Part shown: piece by piece, positions 24,166 through 33,922 of the stretch | How the letters are laid out: each line of letters starts with the position of its first letter | How positions within the stretch are numbered: position 1 is the first letter of the stretch | Assembly: GCA_032620915.1 (NCBI GenBank) | Contig: CP136052.1 | Location: forward strand, 2,720,001 to 2,784,000 | Direction: 5' to 3' | DNA length: 64,000 nucleotides | From: Oscillospiraceae bacterium NTUH-002-81 | GTDB taxonomy: Bacteria > Bacillota > Clostridia > Lachnospirales > Lachnospiraceae | The notes under the pieces: generated by a model | Told to the model about the DNA's origin: nothing | Seen by the model: the letters and a program-made list of their open reading frames with translations, nothing else | The model's database searches: none | Position numbers and translations under genes: made by a program

Positions 24166-26277
24166 TTATACTTCGAAAATCAGATCGCCGTAGGACGGAA
24201 GCGGCCATACCTTCTTGTCTACGATGGTTTCCAGCTTGTCAGCAGGTGCTCTTAAGGCTTCCATGCCGGCTTTCACCTCATCTTTGTAGAAGAATGCCTG
24301 TTCCTTCGGATCTGCGATGGCTACTGCTTTCTCATCCAGTTCCATCAGTTTCTCTCTTGCTGTCTTCATCTCAGCCAGCAAACCGGAAATCTCAGCCAGC
24401 AGTTCTTTCTGGGCAGTTGCCTCTACACCGGCGTTCTTGCATGCTACCACAGCGTCTGCCAGGGTGCCTGTGTATCCTGCCACAGCCGGGATCAGCTGTT
24501 TGCCGGAAATGTTGATCATGGACAGTGCCTCGATGTTGATGGACTTGGAGTAGGTCTCGTACAGTACTTCCTCTCTGGATTCCAGCTCAGCTCTTGTGAA
24601 GATGCCGAATTTCTCAAACAGCTTCACAGCCTTGTCTGTGGTCAGTGTCTCGGTTGCCTCTACCATGGACTTGATGTTGGGCAGGCCGCGGCGCTCTGCC
24701 TCTGCCACCCACTCATCGGAGTAACCGTTGCCGTTGAAGATGATCCGCTGATGCTCTGTCAGGTATTTCTTGATCAGATCATGGACAGCCACATCGAAGT
24801 CCTCTGCCTTTTCCAGCTCGTCTGCTGCCTCGCAGAAGGCTTCTGCAACGATGGCGTTCAGTGTGGTGTTGGGGCTTGCGATGGAATCTGCGGAGCCAAC
24901 CATACGGAACTCAAACTTGTTGCCGGTGAATGCAAACGGCGATGTCCGGTTACGGTCGGTAGCGTCTTTGTTCAGATCCGGCAGGGTTCTGACACCGGTC
25001 TGCAGCTTGCCGCCCTCCAGGCAGTTCTTTGCTTCGCCTGTCTCTACCAACTGTTTTACCACATCCTCCAGCTGCTCGCCCAGGAAAATGGAAATGATGG
25101 CCGGCGGTGCCTCGTTGGCACCCAGTCTGTGATCGTTTCCTACGTCGGAAGCCGACTGACGCAGCAGATCTGCGTGAATGTCAACGGCCTTGATGATGCA
25201 TGCCAGAACAAGCAGGAACTGGATGTTTGCATTGGGGGTATCGCCCGGATCCAGCAGGTTTACACCGTTGTCGGTGCCGATGGACCAGTTGTTGTGCTTA
25301 CCGGAGCCGTTCACACCTGCGAAAGGCTTCTCATGCAGCAGGCAGGTCAGGTCATGGCGGGTTGCCACTTTTTTCATGGTCTCCATAACCAGCTGGTTGT
25401 GGTCAACGGCGATGTTGGCGTCGTTGTAGATCGGCGCCAGCTCATGCTGTGCCGGTGCCACCTCATTGTGCTGTGTCTTGGCAGAGATGCCCAGCTTCCA
25501 CAGCTCAATGTTCAGGTCTTTCATGTAAGCGCCCACACGCTCCTTGATGGTACCAAAGTAATGGTCTTCCATCTCCTGGCCCTTGGCTGCCGGCGCGCCG
25601 AACAGGGTGCGACCGGTGTATACCAGGTCTTTTCTCTTTAAATATTTCTCACGGTCAACCAGGAAGTACTCCTGCTCCGGTCCGACGGAAGCGGTGACCT
25701 TGGTTGCCTCTGTGTTGCCAAACAGGCGGACGATACGCAGTGCCTGCTCGCTCAGTGCCTCCATGGAACGAAGCAGCGGGGTTTTCTTATCCAGCGCTTC
25801 TCCCTTGTAGGAACAGAATGCAGTGGGAATGCACAGGATCACGCCTGCCGCATCTTTTTTCAGGAATGCCGGGGAAGTGCAGTCCCAGGCTGTATAGCCT
25901 CTTGCCTCGAAGGTGGCACGTAAACCGCCGGAGGGGAAGGAGGAAGCATCCGGCTCGCCCTTGATCAGCTCTTTGCCGGAGAACTCCATGAGCATCTTGC
26001 CCATGGCATCCGGGTTTGTGATAAATGCGTCATGCTTTTCTGCGGTGATGCCGGTCAGCGGCTGGAACCAGTGGGTGTAATGGGTTGCTCCGTTCTCCAC
26101 TGCCCAGTCCTTCATTGCCTTTGCCACCACGTCTGCGGTTGCCAGAGACATCTCTCCGCCGCAGTCCATGATCTGTTTTACTTCCTGGAATACTTTCTTC
26201 GGCAGACGCTCCTTCATCTTGCCCAGGGTAAAGACCTGTTCTCCAAAGATCTCTTCTACGTTCAAAACTTCACTCAT
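24166..26277 (-). CDS. glnN: Glutamine synthetase type III (copy 1, intact)
   Basis: Protein of 703 aa, the usual length of GSIII, far longer than GSI. It makes glutamine from glutamate, ammonia and ATP as a dodecamer. GSIII features include [26 protein letters not shown] and [16 protein letters not shown], the nucleotide/metal-site region [14 protein letters not shown], and [16 protein letters not shown]. The start at 26277 follows AAAGGATGGAAG; a 20-residue upstream extension is unlikely. A terminator-like hairpin lies between its promoter and start codon. Copy 2 lies directly upstream in the same direction. Confidence 0.95.
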   Translation of the reverse strand: MSEVLNVEEIFGEQVFTLGKMKERLPKKVFQEVKQIMDCGGEMSLATADVVAKAMKDWAVENGATHYTHWFQPLTGITAEKHDAFITNPDAMGKMLMEFSGKELIKGEPDASSFPSGGLRATFEARGYTAWDCTSPAFLKKDAAGVILCIPTAFCSYKGEALDKKTPLLRSMEALSEQALRIVRLFGNTEATKVTASVGPEQEYFLVDREKYLKRKDLVYTGRTLFGAPAAKGQEMEDHYFGTIKERVGAYMKDLNIELWKLGISAKTQHNEVAPAQHELAPIYNDANIAVDHNQLVMETMKKVATRHDLTCLLHEKPFAGVNGSGKHNNWSIGTDNGVNLLDPGDTPNANIQFLLVLACIIKAVDIHADLLRQSASDVGNDHRLGANEAPPAIISIFLGEQLEDVVKQLVETGEAKNCLEGGKLQTGVRTLPDLNKDATDRNRTSPFAFTGNKFEFRMVGSADSIASPNTTLNAIVAEAFCEAADELEKAEDFDVAVHDLIKKYLTEHQRIIFNGNGYSDEWVAEAERRGLPNIKSMVEATETLTTDKAVKLFEKFGIFTRAELESREEVLYETYSKSINIEALSMINISGKQLIPAVAGYTGTLADAVVACKNAGVEATAQKELLAEISGLLAEMKTAREKLMELDEKAVAIADPKEQAFFYKDEVKAGMEALRAPADKLETIVDKKVWPLPSYGDLIFEV

Positions 26278-26315
26278 ATGCTTCCATCCTTTCTCTGACC
26301 TTATTCTTTTCCTAT

Positions 26316-26353
26316 GAATCAGAAAAGGACGCTCCATCTCTTCGAAATGGAAC
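26316..26353 (-). promoter_or_regulatory. Leader hairpin upstream of glnN copy 1 (possible attenuator)
   Basis: On the minus strand AGGACGTTCCAT pairs with ATGGAGCGTCCT (one mismatch), followed by TTTTC. It is terminator-like but sits downstream of a predicted promoter and about 40 bases before the start codon. It may attenuate glnN, or simply terminate copy 2 transcripts. Confidence 0.55.
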
Positions 26354-26380
26354 GTCCTCGTTCAGTCATGTATTAACTTG

Positions 26381-26409
26381 CTTCTAAACATACTCTCATT
26401 TTTCAGAAA
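26381..26409 (-). promoter_or_regulatory. Predicted promoter of glnN copy 1
   Basis: On the minus strand TTGCAA, a 17-base spacer, then TATGTT. The word ATGAGAGTAT overlaps the -10 region and recurs about 90 bases upstream, possibly a regulator site. Confidence 0.5.
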
Positions 26410-26501
26410 TTGCAAGCAAAAATTAGGATTTTCGTATTTTTTATGCAATTCTGTTATAAAATGCGCATTCAGATACTCTCATATAAGTAAAATTGCCGAT
26501 T

Positions 26502-28620
26502 TTATACTTCAAACAGCATATCTCCGTAGGACGGCATGGGCCACAGTGCCTTGTCCACGATCATTTCCAGCTTGTCCACAGGGCTTCGCAGCGCCTCCAT
26601 GGCAGGGTTGACCTCCTTGCGGAAATAGAGCGCCCGATCCTTGCCCTCGGCGATGCCGGAGGCTTCCTCTGTCACCTGGGTGAGCTTTTTCAGCGCATCC
26701 CTTGTCTCCCGGAGCAGGTCAGATACCGCACAGAGCATCTCCTCCTGCACACTGGTGTCTGCTGCCGCGCAGGCGGAACGCACCTCGTTGACGGAATGTG
26801 CCAGGTTGGCCGCATACTGGACAGCCACCGGCAGGATCTGCTTGCTGGCAATGTCGATCATGGCTCTGGCTTCGATGTTCAGCGCCTTGGCGTAAGCCTC
26901 GTATTTGATCTCCTGGCGGGAATACAGCTCAGCCTCGGTGAGCACGTGGAACTTCTCGAACAGGTCAATGGTCTTCTGCTCGGTCAGGTAGGGGATCGCA
27001 TCCACCATGCAGGTGATGTTGGGCAGGCCTCTGCGGGCAGCCTCTTCCACCCACTCGTCGGAGTAGCCGTTGCCGTTGAATACGATCCGATAGTGCTCGG
27101 ATGCATATTTTTTGATGAGATCATGGACAGCCTCATGGAAATTTTCCTCCCCGGCAGCCTCAATCACATCGCAGGCATCACAGAACGCGCCTGCCACGAT
27201 AGTGTTCAGCACCACATTTGGAGAAGCGATGGAATCCCGGGAGCCCACCATACGGAATTCGAATTTATTGCCGGTAAAGGCAAAGGGCGATGTCCGGTTC
27301 CGGTCGGTGGCATCCTTCGTAAAGCCCGGCAGCGTCTTGACGCCGGTGCGCAGCTTCTCGCCGTGCATGCTGTGGGTCGCCTCGCCGGTGCTCATGAGCT
27401 GGCAGAGCACATCCTCCAGCTGCTCGCCCAGATAAACGGAAATGATGGCCGGGGGTGCCTCGTTGGCACCCAGACGGTGATCGTTGCCCACATCCGCTGC
27501 GGACTCCCGCAGCAGGGCTGCATACTCATCCACCGCTTTCAGGATACAGGTCAGCACCAGCAGGAACTGGATGTTCTCATGGGGCGTCTTGCCCGGCTCC
27601 AGCAGGTTGATGCCGTCATCCGTGGTCAGTGACCAGTTGTTATGCTTGCCGGAACCGTTGACCCCGGCAAAGGGGTTTCTCATGGAGCAGGCAGTGCAGA
27701 CCGTGCCGGTAGGCCACATTTTTCAGCGTTTCCATCACCAGCTGATTGTGGTCAACGGCCACGTTGCACTGGGCATAAATGGGCGCCAGCTCATGCTGTC
27801 CCGGCGCCACCTCGTTGTGCTGGGTCTTGGCCGATACCCCCAGCTTCCACAGCTCCTCGTTCACATCCCGCATGAAATCCATGATCCGGTCCCGGATAAC
27901 GCCGAAATAGTGGTCATCCAGCTCCTGGCCTTTCGGCGGCATGGCGCCAAACAGCGTCCGGCCCGCAAATACCAGGTCTTTTCTCTTCAGGTATTTCTCC
28001 CGGTCGATGATGAAATACTCCTGCTCTGCGCCCACAGACGGTGTTACCCGCCGGGAGGTGGTGTTGCCAAACAGACGGATCAGCCGCAGGGACTGTTTGT
28101 TGATGGCTTCCATGGAACGTAAAAGCGGCGTCTTCTGATCCAGCGCCTCGCCCTTATAAGAGCAGAACGCCGTGGGAATGTACAGGGTGCCGCCCTTCTC
28201 ATCTGTTTTCACAAACGCCGGAGAGGTACAGTCCCATGCCGTATAGCCTCTGGCCTCAAAGGTGGCACGAAGGCCGCCGGACGGGAAGGAGGAGGCATCC
28301 GGCTCGCCCTTGATCAGCTCCTTGCCGGAAAACTCCATGAGCACCTTGCCGTTCTCCTTGGGTGCAGACAGAAAGGCGTCATGCTTCTCTGCCGTCGCCC
28401 CGGTCAGCGGCTGGAACCAGTGAGAATAGTGGGTCGCCCCCTTCTCGATGGCCCATTCCTTCATCTCATGGGCGATCACATCCGCCATGGCCGCATCCAG
28501 CTCACCGCCCTCTCTGATGATCTGCTTTAACTGCGCATACACCTTCTTGGGCAGCCGCTCCTGCATCACCGCATCGTCAAACACATTTTCCCCGAAAATT
28601 TCCGTAATACTACTCTGCAT
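26502..28620 (-). CDS. glnN: Glutamine synthetase type III (copy 2, one-base frameshift)
   Basis: Full-length GSIII (705 codons after correction) in two frames. Frame 1 runs from ATG 28620 to CLLHEKP; frame 2 resumes at [13 protein letters not shown] and continues to the stop at 26502. The shift lies in the four-G run at 27672-27675, which should be three, since copy 1 reads [10 protein letters not shown] there. The rest is intact and conserved, so a sequence error is likelier than a pseudogene. It is clearly related to copy 1 but diverged throughout, so it is not a recent duplication. The gene has its own promoter (28684-28712). Confidence 0.85.
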
Positions 28621-28683
28621 GCCTGTATTCCTCTCCTATGGTATCTTTTTACTTCTTTTCCGTGTTTTTTATAACCTGATATA

Positions 28684-28712
28684 AGAATACACTCCATATA
28701 TGCAAAAATCAA
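28684..28712 (-). promoter_or_regulatory. Promoter of glnN copy 2
   Basis: On the minus strand TTGATT, a 17-base spacer, then TATTCT. The leader to the start codon is about 60 bases. Confidence 0.6.
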
Positions 28713-28940
28713 GTAATCATTTCTACTGTCCGCACAGAACGGTTTTATTCCACCAGATAAGCAATATCTCCCGTTTTCATAATCTCAATTACAGGGATTT
28801 CAGATCAATCTTGTATTCAGCAGAACCTAATAAATTTCAATGGTTTCTGCCAGATCTTTCGCTGCAACATCCTTCTTTACTGCTTTTTTACGAATGGAGT
28901 GGCAATCCGGAAAAATGGAGAATTTCGAACAGAAATATGC
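28713..28940. other. Intergenic stretch with no supported gene
   Basis: Short coding-like pieces occur on the minus strand (for example AVKKDVAAKDLAETIEIY before a stop), but no start and ribosome binding site fits. It could be remnants of a decayed gene. Nothing named. Confidence 0.4.
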
Positions 28941-29383
28941 TTATCTTATGACATAAAAAGCAATGCTTCCAAGAATCAGAGCCAGGACTATAAGTCCAAT
29001 CCCAACTCCCATAAAGATTTTCTGCAGAAGCATTCGTTTTTCACCGGGACAATAAAACTCTTCTGGGTTATTTGGATTAATAAAAATGGATACCTTCTCT
29101 CCCACTGTTACTTCCGGCTTTGCAGTTCCAACAAAGGCTTTTTTTCTGATTGTTATGCCGTTAATGACATATTCGTAAATGGGAAACCATGATGCAATTT
29201 TCGCCTCATATTCGGTAGAACTGGAATTATTGATGGTTTCTTTTTGTATATCAATAATGGTTGCGATAACTGCCTGTGTGCAGACAAAGTATTTTCTTTT
29301 GTTGGCAAAATATAGTCCAATTCCTATACAAAGAAAAATAAGCCCCATAAGGGTAAATCCAAAATCACCTGACCGTTATCCAT
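28941..29383 (-). CDS. DUF3592-like small membrane protein, probably frameshifted at its N-terminus
   Basis: The frame from ATG 29348 to 28941 gives 135 aa: a membrane helix at each end and a beta domain between them (PIYEYVINGITIRKKAF, then VSIFINPNNPEEFY), the DUF3592 layout. The ATG at 29348 lacks a ribosome binding site, and the frame upstream is open without a start. Adding one T to the four-base run at 29361-29364 joins it to an ATG at 29383 and gives MDNGQVIFGFTLMGLIF, a better N-terminal helix. No good ribosome binding site precedes 29383 either. Function unknown. Confidence 0.55.
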
Positions 29384-29492
29384 TTTTATGACAGGGATAT
29401 TAAAATATTGAGGATTTTAATTTTTGCAGTTTCTCTTTTGCCAATTTATCAGGAACATCCTTATTCATCATCCAGCCAGGATACATCTTGTC

Positions 29493-30021
29493 TCAATCAT
29501 TGTTTTTTATTTGAACATTGTTGCTTTTTAATGTTTGCAACAGTTTGTCATAATTATCGGAAAGGGCATCCACTGTTATCAATTTCTTTCCATTTTTATG
29601 ATACAAGGTCAGCTGTTGCTTCTTCCCAATCATAACCTTTCCAATTTCAGGAATCATAATCTTTTTTGGCCGATGAAACAGCCGGTGTATTTCCATCTGC
29701 TTTCCGTCTACGACTATCCTCCATCTCTCAGCCCATATTGCTATTGCCAACCCGATAGTTGCAAAAATGATTGAAAAGTTAAGATGACCAATGGTAACGG
29801 TTGGATTTCCGGTCCGATAAAAGAATAAAAATACGCAAAATAAAAATATTCCAAGTCCAAACATGGTAAGATATACATATTTTAAGGCTGATGGAATTTT
29901 TTAAAATATAATAGTTACCATTGCCGATGAGATTGCTATTTATATGCTTGCGCCTATTCAAGTATTCGAGAAGAAGACTGATCAGGCACATGGAGACTAC
30001 ATATCCGATATATTTTGCCAT
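29493..30021 (-). CDS. Small membrane protein (DUF6560-like), one-base frameshift
   Basis: Two frames read as one 175-aa protein. The first runs from ATG 30021 (MAKYIGYVVSM, GGGGG nine bases upstream) to NSISLK; the second continues YVYLTMFGLGIFLFC to the stop at 29493. The shift lies in the four-base A/T run at 29880-29883. The protein has an N-terminal helix, two central helices and a C-terminal soluble part (WRIVVDGKQMEIHR, LTLYHKNGKKLITVDA) like small PH-fold membrane proteins. The name is a tentative match. Function unknown. Confidence 0.55.
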
Positions 30022-30230
30022 AACGTTTTCCCCCAGACGTTTTTCTTTTAATATGTCATATTTTTCGGTCTTTAGCAATCAAAAAAAATAGCCGCCCGCT
30101 TTTCAATCATTTTCTCAGATGCAGATAATCAACACTATACCACACTTCCGGGAGAAAGCTATTCAGCAGATCTACTGAAATGACCGGACAGATACTGTGC
30201 AACCTGATTACTGTTTCCAAATATTAGAAA

Positions 30231-30270
30231 AGCAGCAGAAACTTGACTTTTAATCGTTGTTCCTGCTGCT
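30231..30270 (-). terminator. Terminator left behind by the flavodoxin remnant
   Basis: On the minus strand AGCAGCAGGAAC pairs with GTTTCTGCTGCT, followed by TTTCT. Confidence 0.65.
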
Positions 30271-30287
30271 CATAGCATTCTTTATAT

Positions 30288-30447
30288 TTAGTTCAGATTC
30301 AAGCTTTTTACCCAGTCCTGAACCTCTTCTTCTGATGCATTAGAAGAAAATCTCTTTCCTTCCTGCCAGTCGCCGGTTCCTGCCAACTCTGCCAGCAGTG
30401 TACCGCTCTGGCCCATGCCTGAGGAAGCTGAAGTTGCAAACGGGATC
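30288..30447 (-). pseudogene. C-terminal fragment of a flavodoxin
   Basis: The last ~52 codons read MIPFATSASSGMGQSGTLL, then an acidic AS-EEE-W stretch and DWVKSLNLN. This matches the C-terminal third of Clostridia flavodoxins (PF-TSG-SG-G turn, W-GKRF, final helix). About 100 N-terminal residues are absent. At about 30440-30450 the frame meets a truncated HipA-like fragment on the other strand. A terminator still follows the stop. This is a remnant created by rearrangement or deletion. Confidence 0.55.
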
Positions 30448-30786
30448 ATGCGAAATCCAGATACCCTGGAACTTCTGGGTTTTGCTCCCATTTTTGATTC
30501 CGGAAATTCCATGTTCTACAACGTGCCTTATGAAGGGCTGAAAAAAGTGCGAATCACTGAGCTAAAAACGCATTCCTTTATTGAACGTGAGATCAAATTG
30601 TTACAGTATGTTATGGATCGTTCCCTCGTTGATCTTGAAAAAATAGAAATGGATTTTTCCATCTATGAGCAGGATATTTATGAACAACGGGTTCGCATCC
30701 CAGTGATAAAAGAATTATTTCAAAGAAAAATGGAACTTCTGGATCTGTTTCAAAATGGCCGCGACATCTGGAAAACGAGAAAATAG
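30440..30786 (+). pseudogene. C-terminal fragment of a HipA-like kinase-fold protein
   Basis: About 112 codons starting near GIMRNPDTLELLGFAPIFDSGNSMFY, the segment that follows the catalytic loop in HipA-like proteins, then a helical C-terminus ending IWKTRK. The kinase core and any start codon with a ribosome site are missing; the ATG at 30415 is fortuitous. The 5' edge abuts the flavodoxin remnant. Confidence 0.5.
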
Positions 30787-30812
30787 AATCCTTTTTTTTT
30801 AATAGCAACCAA

Positions 30813-30847
30813 AAAGACAGGCGCACCCTGACGATACGTCTGTCTTT
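30813..30847 (-). terminator. fba terminator
   Basis: On the minus strand AAAGACAGACG pairs with CGCCTGTCTTT, followed by TTGG; the opposite strand also has a T-tract, so it may work both ways. Confidence 0.75.
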
Positions 30848-30878
30848 CTCTTTATTCGTTATCCGTTTATCCTTCGTT

Positions 30879-31742
30879 TCACGCCTTATTGGCAGAACCG
30901 AACAGCTCGATCTTCTCTTTTACCTTGTCCACGATGGCTGCAGCGCCGGGAGCCAGGAGCTTTCTCGGGTCAAAGCCCTTGCCCTGCTGATCCTTGCCTG
31001 CCTCGATGTACTTTCTGGTCGCCTCTGCGAATACAAGCTGGCACTCGGTGTTTACGTTGATCTTGGCAACGCCCAGAGAGATGGCCTTTTTGATCATGTC
31101 ATCCGGGATACCGGTACCGCCGTGCAGTACCAGCGGCATATCGCCGGTCTTCTGTTGGATCTGATCCAGTGTCTCGAAGCTTAAGCCCTTCCAGTTGGCT
31201 GGGTATACACCGTGGATGTTGCCGATGCCTGCTGCCAGCATGGTTACGCCCAGATCTGCGATAGCCTTGCACTCGTTGGGATCAGCTACCTCGCCCATAC
31301 CGATGACGCCGTCTTCCTCGCCGCCGATGGAGCCAACCTCTGCCTCCAGGGACATGCCCTTCTCGTTGCAGATCTTCACCAGTTCCTTGGTCTTCTCAAT
31401 GTTCTCCTCGATGGGATAATGAGAGCCGTCGAACATGATGGAGGAGAAACCTGCCTCGATGCACTTGTAGCATCCTTCGTATGTGCCGTGATCCAGATGC
31501 AGCGCTACCGGAACGGTGATGCCCATCTCGTCCACCATAGCCTCTACCATGGCTGCCACTGTCTTGAATCCTGTCATATATTTTCCCGCGCCCTCAGAAA
31601 CACCGAGGATGACCGGGGAATTGCATTCCTGTGCTGCCTGGAGCACAGCCTTTGTCCACTCCAGATTGTTGATGTTAAACTGTCCTACCGCATACTTGCC
31701 GGCTTTTGCTTTCTGAAGCATGTCTTTTGCTGATACTAACAT
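30879..31742 (-). CDS. fba: Class II fructose-1,6-bisphosphate aldolase
   Basis: Protein of 287 aa. It cleaves fructose-1,6-bisphosphate to dihydroxyacetone phosphate and glyceraldehyde-3-phosphate in glycolysis, and works in reverse in gluconeogenesis. Zn-site and catalytic motifs: HLDHGTYEG, LEAEVGSIGGEEDG, GNIHGVYP and VLHGGTGIPDD, and the NVNTE phosphate-binding end of the barrel. The length fits the short class IIA/B Firmicutes enzymes. GGAGG precedes the ATG. It has its own -10 (TATAAT at 31799-31804) and lies just after the sugar-sensing operon. Confidence 0.95.
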   Translation of the reverse strand: MLVSAKDMLQKAKAGKYAVGQFNINNLEWTKAVLQAAQECNSPVILGVSEGAGKYMTGFKTVAAMVEAMVDEMGITVPVALHLDHGTYEGCYKCIEAGFSSIMFDGSHYPIEENIEKTKELVKICNEKGMSLEAEVGSIGGEEDGVIGMGEVADPNECKAIADLGVTMLAAGIGNIHGVYPANWKGLSFETLDQIQQKTGDMPLVLHGGTGIPDDMIKKAISLGVAKINVNTECQLVFAEATRKYIEAGKDQQGKGFDPRKLLAPGAAAIVDKVKEKIELFGSANKA

Positions 31743-31798
31743 ATGATACCTCCATGAAGTTTTTTTTCCTGCTATAAGTATTGCTTGTTACAAACGTC

Positions 31799-31804
31799 AT
31801 TATA
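31799..31804 (-). promoter_or_regulatory. fba -10 element
   Basis: TATAAT on the minus strand about 57 bases upstream of the start. The -35 match (TATCTT) is weak. Confidence 0.5.
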
Positions 31805-31845
31805 ACCCATTTCGAGGAAAAAAGATACTTGTTTTTACTGTGTTT

Positions 31846-32895
31846 TCATTCCTTTTTCAGACGGATTTCTTCCAGATTTGCATAGGTGACCTGCTCGTAG
31901 GGCAGGCGGATGTATTTGCCGTCCTGCAGCGTAAATTCATCGGAAAGCGGCGTGTCCGTGCCGATGGAAAAGGCCAGCGCCAGCATGGCCCGCGCCTGTC
32001 CCTTCGCATCGTTTAAAACGGTGCCGTAGAGCTCGTGCCTGTCCACCGCATCCAGTGCCACATCGGTGCCGTCGATGCCCACCACCAGCGGCCAGTGCTC
32101 CACGTCGCTCTCCTTCAGGGCATCAATGGCCCCCAGCGCCATATCGTCGTTGTTGGCAAATACCACTTCTATCTCGTCCCTGTAGCTCTCCAGCCACTGG
32201 GACATCTTCGTCTGCGCCTGGCCCCGGTTCCAGTTGGCGATCTCATCCGCCAGCCGGTCCACCGCAATACCGCTTTCCGTCACGGCCTTCAGGGCATACT
32301 CTGTCCGCACCAGCGCATCCTGGTGCCCGGCCTCGCCCTCCAGGATCACATACTGCAGCTTCCTGTCGCCGTTCCGATCCACCGCTTCCATGTCCTCCGC
32401 GCAGGCGTCCGCCACCAGCTGTCCTTCCATAAGACCGGATTCCAGGGCATCTGCCCCCACGTAATAAAGCTTATCCCAGCGCTGCAGATCCTCTCCCACC
32501 AGCTCCCGGTTGAAGAAGATCACCGGCGTGTCGGCATTTTTCGCCTTGTCAATGATAGTGGAAGCATCTGTCCGGTCCACCAGGTTGACACAGAGGATAT
32601 CGTAATCGCTGTCGAGGAAATCCTGCACCTGGTCGTTCTGGGTAAGCTGGCTGTGACCGGCGTTGACCACCTCCATCGTGATCTGGATGTTGGTCTCCTG
32701 CTCCAGATTTTTCAGCTCCGCCGCCATATCCGTCATCATTTCCGCAAGGAAGGTGTCGTACTGGTCATACACACTCACTCCGATTTTCAGGGAAGTGACC
32801 GTGTCCGCATTCTGGCTGCCGCCGCACCCGGTGAGCAGTCCTGCTGCCAGCAGTGCCGCTGCCGCCCCTGCCATCTGTCTTCTCTGTTTTCTCAT
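31846..32895 (-). CDS. Galactose/glucose-type periplasmic-binding lipoprotein
   Basis: Protein of 349 aa with a lipobox (LLAAGLLTGC) and a type I binding-protein fold like MglB. Sugar-contact segments include VFFNRE-like VIFFNRELVGE, NNDDMALGAIDAL and VVGIDGTDVALDAV. It lies 10 bases after a second, membrane-anchored binding protein and downstream of the kinase gene, not with the ABC genes. It may be a sensing protein or an extra receptor for the mgl transporter. Its sugar is not known. Confidence 0.85.
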   Translation of the reverse strand: MRKQRRQMAGAAAALLAAGLLTGCGGSQNADTVTSLKIGVSVYDQYDTFLAEMMTDMAAELKNLEQETNIQITMEVVNAGHSQLTQNDQVQDFLDSDYDILCVNLVDRTDASTIIDKAKNADTPVIFFNRELVGEDLQRWDKLYYVGADALESGLMEGQLVADACAEDMEAVDRNGDRKLQYVILEGEAGHQDALVRTEYALKAVTESGIAVDRLADEIANWNRGQAQTKMSQWLESYRDEIEVVFANNDDMALGAIDALKESDVEHWPLVVGIDGTDVALDAVDRHELYGTVLNDAKGQARAMLALAFSIGTDTPLSDEFTLQDGKYIRLPYEQVTYANLEEIRLKKE

Positions 32896-32905
32896 CGCAT
32901 CCTCC

Positions 32906-33922
32906 TTACTGCACGATCGGGAACAACAGCCGCTGTAAATCCGGCTCGTACATGGTTTTCCTGTCCGCTCTGTAAAATTCTGTCGTCATGGCCGGATCCG
33001 CGTCTGTGCCTGCTTCGGGCTGGCGTTCCAGCGTATCCACCATTCGGTTCAGCCCCGCATAGCCGATGCGGAATTCGTTGGGAAAAACGATGCCGCTGAT
33101 CCAGCCCTGATCCAGATAATACACGATCTTGTCCGTGGCGCCGATGCCGTACAGGGGCTGCCAGGAGCCAAAGGTCTCATGCCCTGCCATGTTCGTTCCG
33201 CCCTCCGCCTCCAGTTTTTCAAAGGCATCCAGCACCGCTTCCAGAGAAGTGGCATCCATGGCGGTCACCACCGTTCCACGGCCCTCCTGGCGGTACATTT
33301 TGGCAATGTACAGGGACAGGCCATAGTCTCCCTCGCCCCGCTGCCAGCGTCTAACATCGGCACTGTCTCCTATGGCATCCAGAAATCCATCCTGCCGCCG
33401 GCTGACACTGGAGCGTTCCGTAAACTCATCGATGAGGCTGACCGTCCTGCCGGGATAGGTTTCTTTCACAAATTCTCCCAGTGCTTTTCCCATCTCGTAA
33501 TCGTCCGCTGCCAGACAGCCCAGCGTTTTGGCATTGTCCTCCACGTCCGTTTCCAGCATGAGCACCGGCACCTGCCCTGCCGCCTCCGCCACCGTCTGGT
33601 TCAACGCCGTGCTGTCACAGGCCGCCAGCAAAATGCCGTCGGCGCCGTTGCGGATCTCCTGATTGACCACCCGGATCTGCTCCTGGGGATCTGCCTCCTG
33701 GGCCATGGCCGAGAAGCTTAATTCCACCGGCAGCTCCGAAGCGCCCTGGTTTAAGCCCTCCCGCAGAAAAGCCCACCGGTCCCGGTTGTTGCCGTAGACG
33801 ATGACGGAAATCTGATATTTCTGCCTGGGTGTTGCATCGCTGTTCAGATACCCGGACATGACTGCGCCGAGAAATACAAACAGCGCCAGCGCCGCCATGA
33901 GAATTCTTGTCCGTCTGCTCAT
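32906..33922 (-). CDS. Membrane-anchored sugar-binding protein, partner of the sensor kinase
   Basis: Protein of 338 aa with an uncleaved-type N-terminal membrane helix (residues 7-24, no lipobox Cys) and a LacI/ribose-binding-like domain: VIVYGNNRDRWAFLREGLNQ, GADGILLAACDST, and GIVFPNEFRIGY. Its ATG overlaps the kinase stop (ATGA), so it is made together with the kinase. By analogy with other YesM-type systems it probably presents a sugar to the kinase sensor domain. Confidence 0.8.
   Translation of the reverse strand: MSRRTRILMAALALFVFLGAVMSGYLNSDATPRQKYQISVIVYGNNRDRWAFLREGLNQGASELPVELSFSAMAQEADPQEQIRVVNQEIRNGADGILLAACDSTALNQTVAEAAGQVPVLMLETDVEDNAKTLGCLAADDYEMGKALGEFVKETYPGRTVSLIDEFTERSSVSRRQDGFLDAIGDSADVRRWQRGEGDYGLSLYIAKMYRQEGRGTVVTAMDATSLEAVLDAFEKLEAEGGTNMAGHETFGSWQPLYGIGATDKIVYYLDQGWISGIVFPNEFRIGYAGLNRMVDTLERQPEAGTDADPAMTTEFYRADRKTMYEPDLQRLLFPIVQ

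Noticed and set aside
29400..29486. A 28-codon frame on the minus strand (MYPGWMMNKDVPDKLAKEKL...)
   Set aside because: It has no ribosome binding site and overlaps nothing conserved that I know; it may be a remnant.
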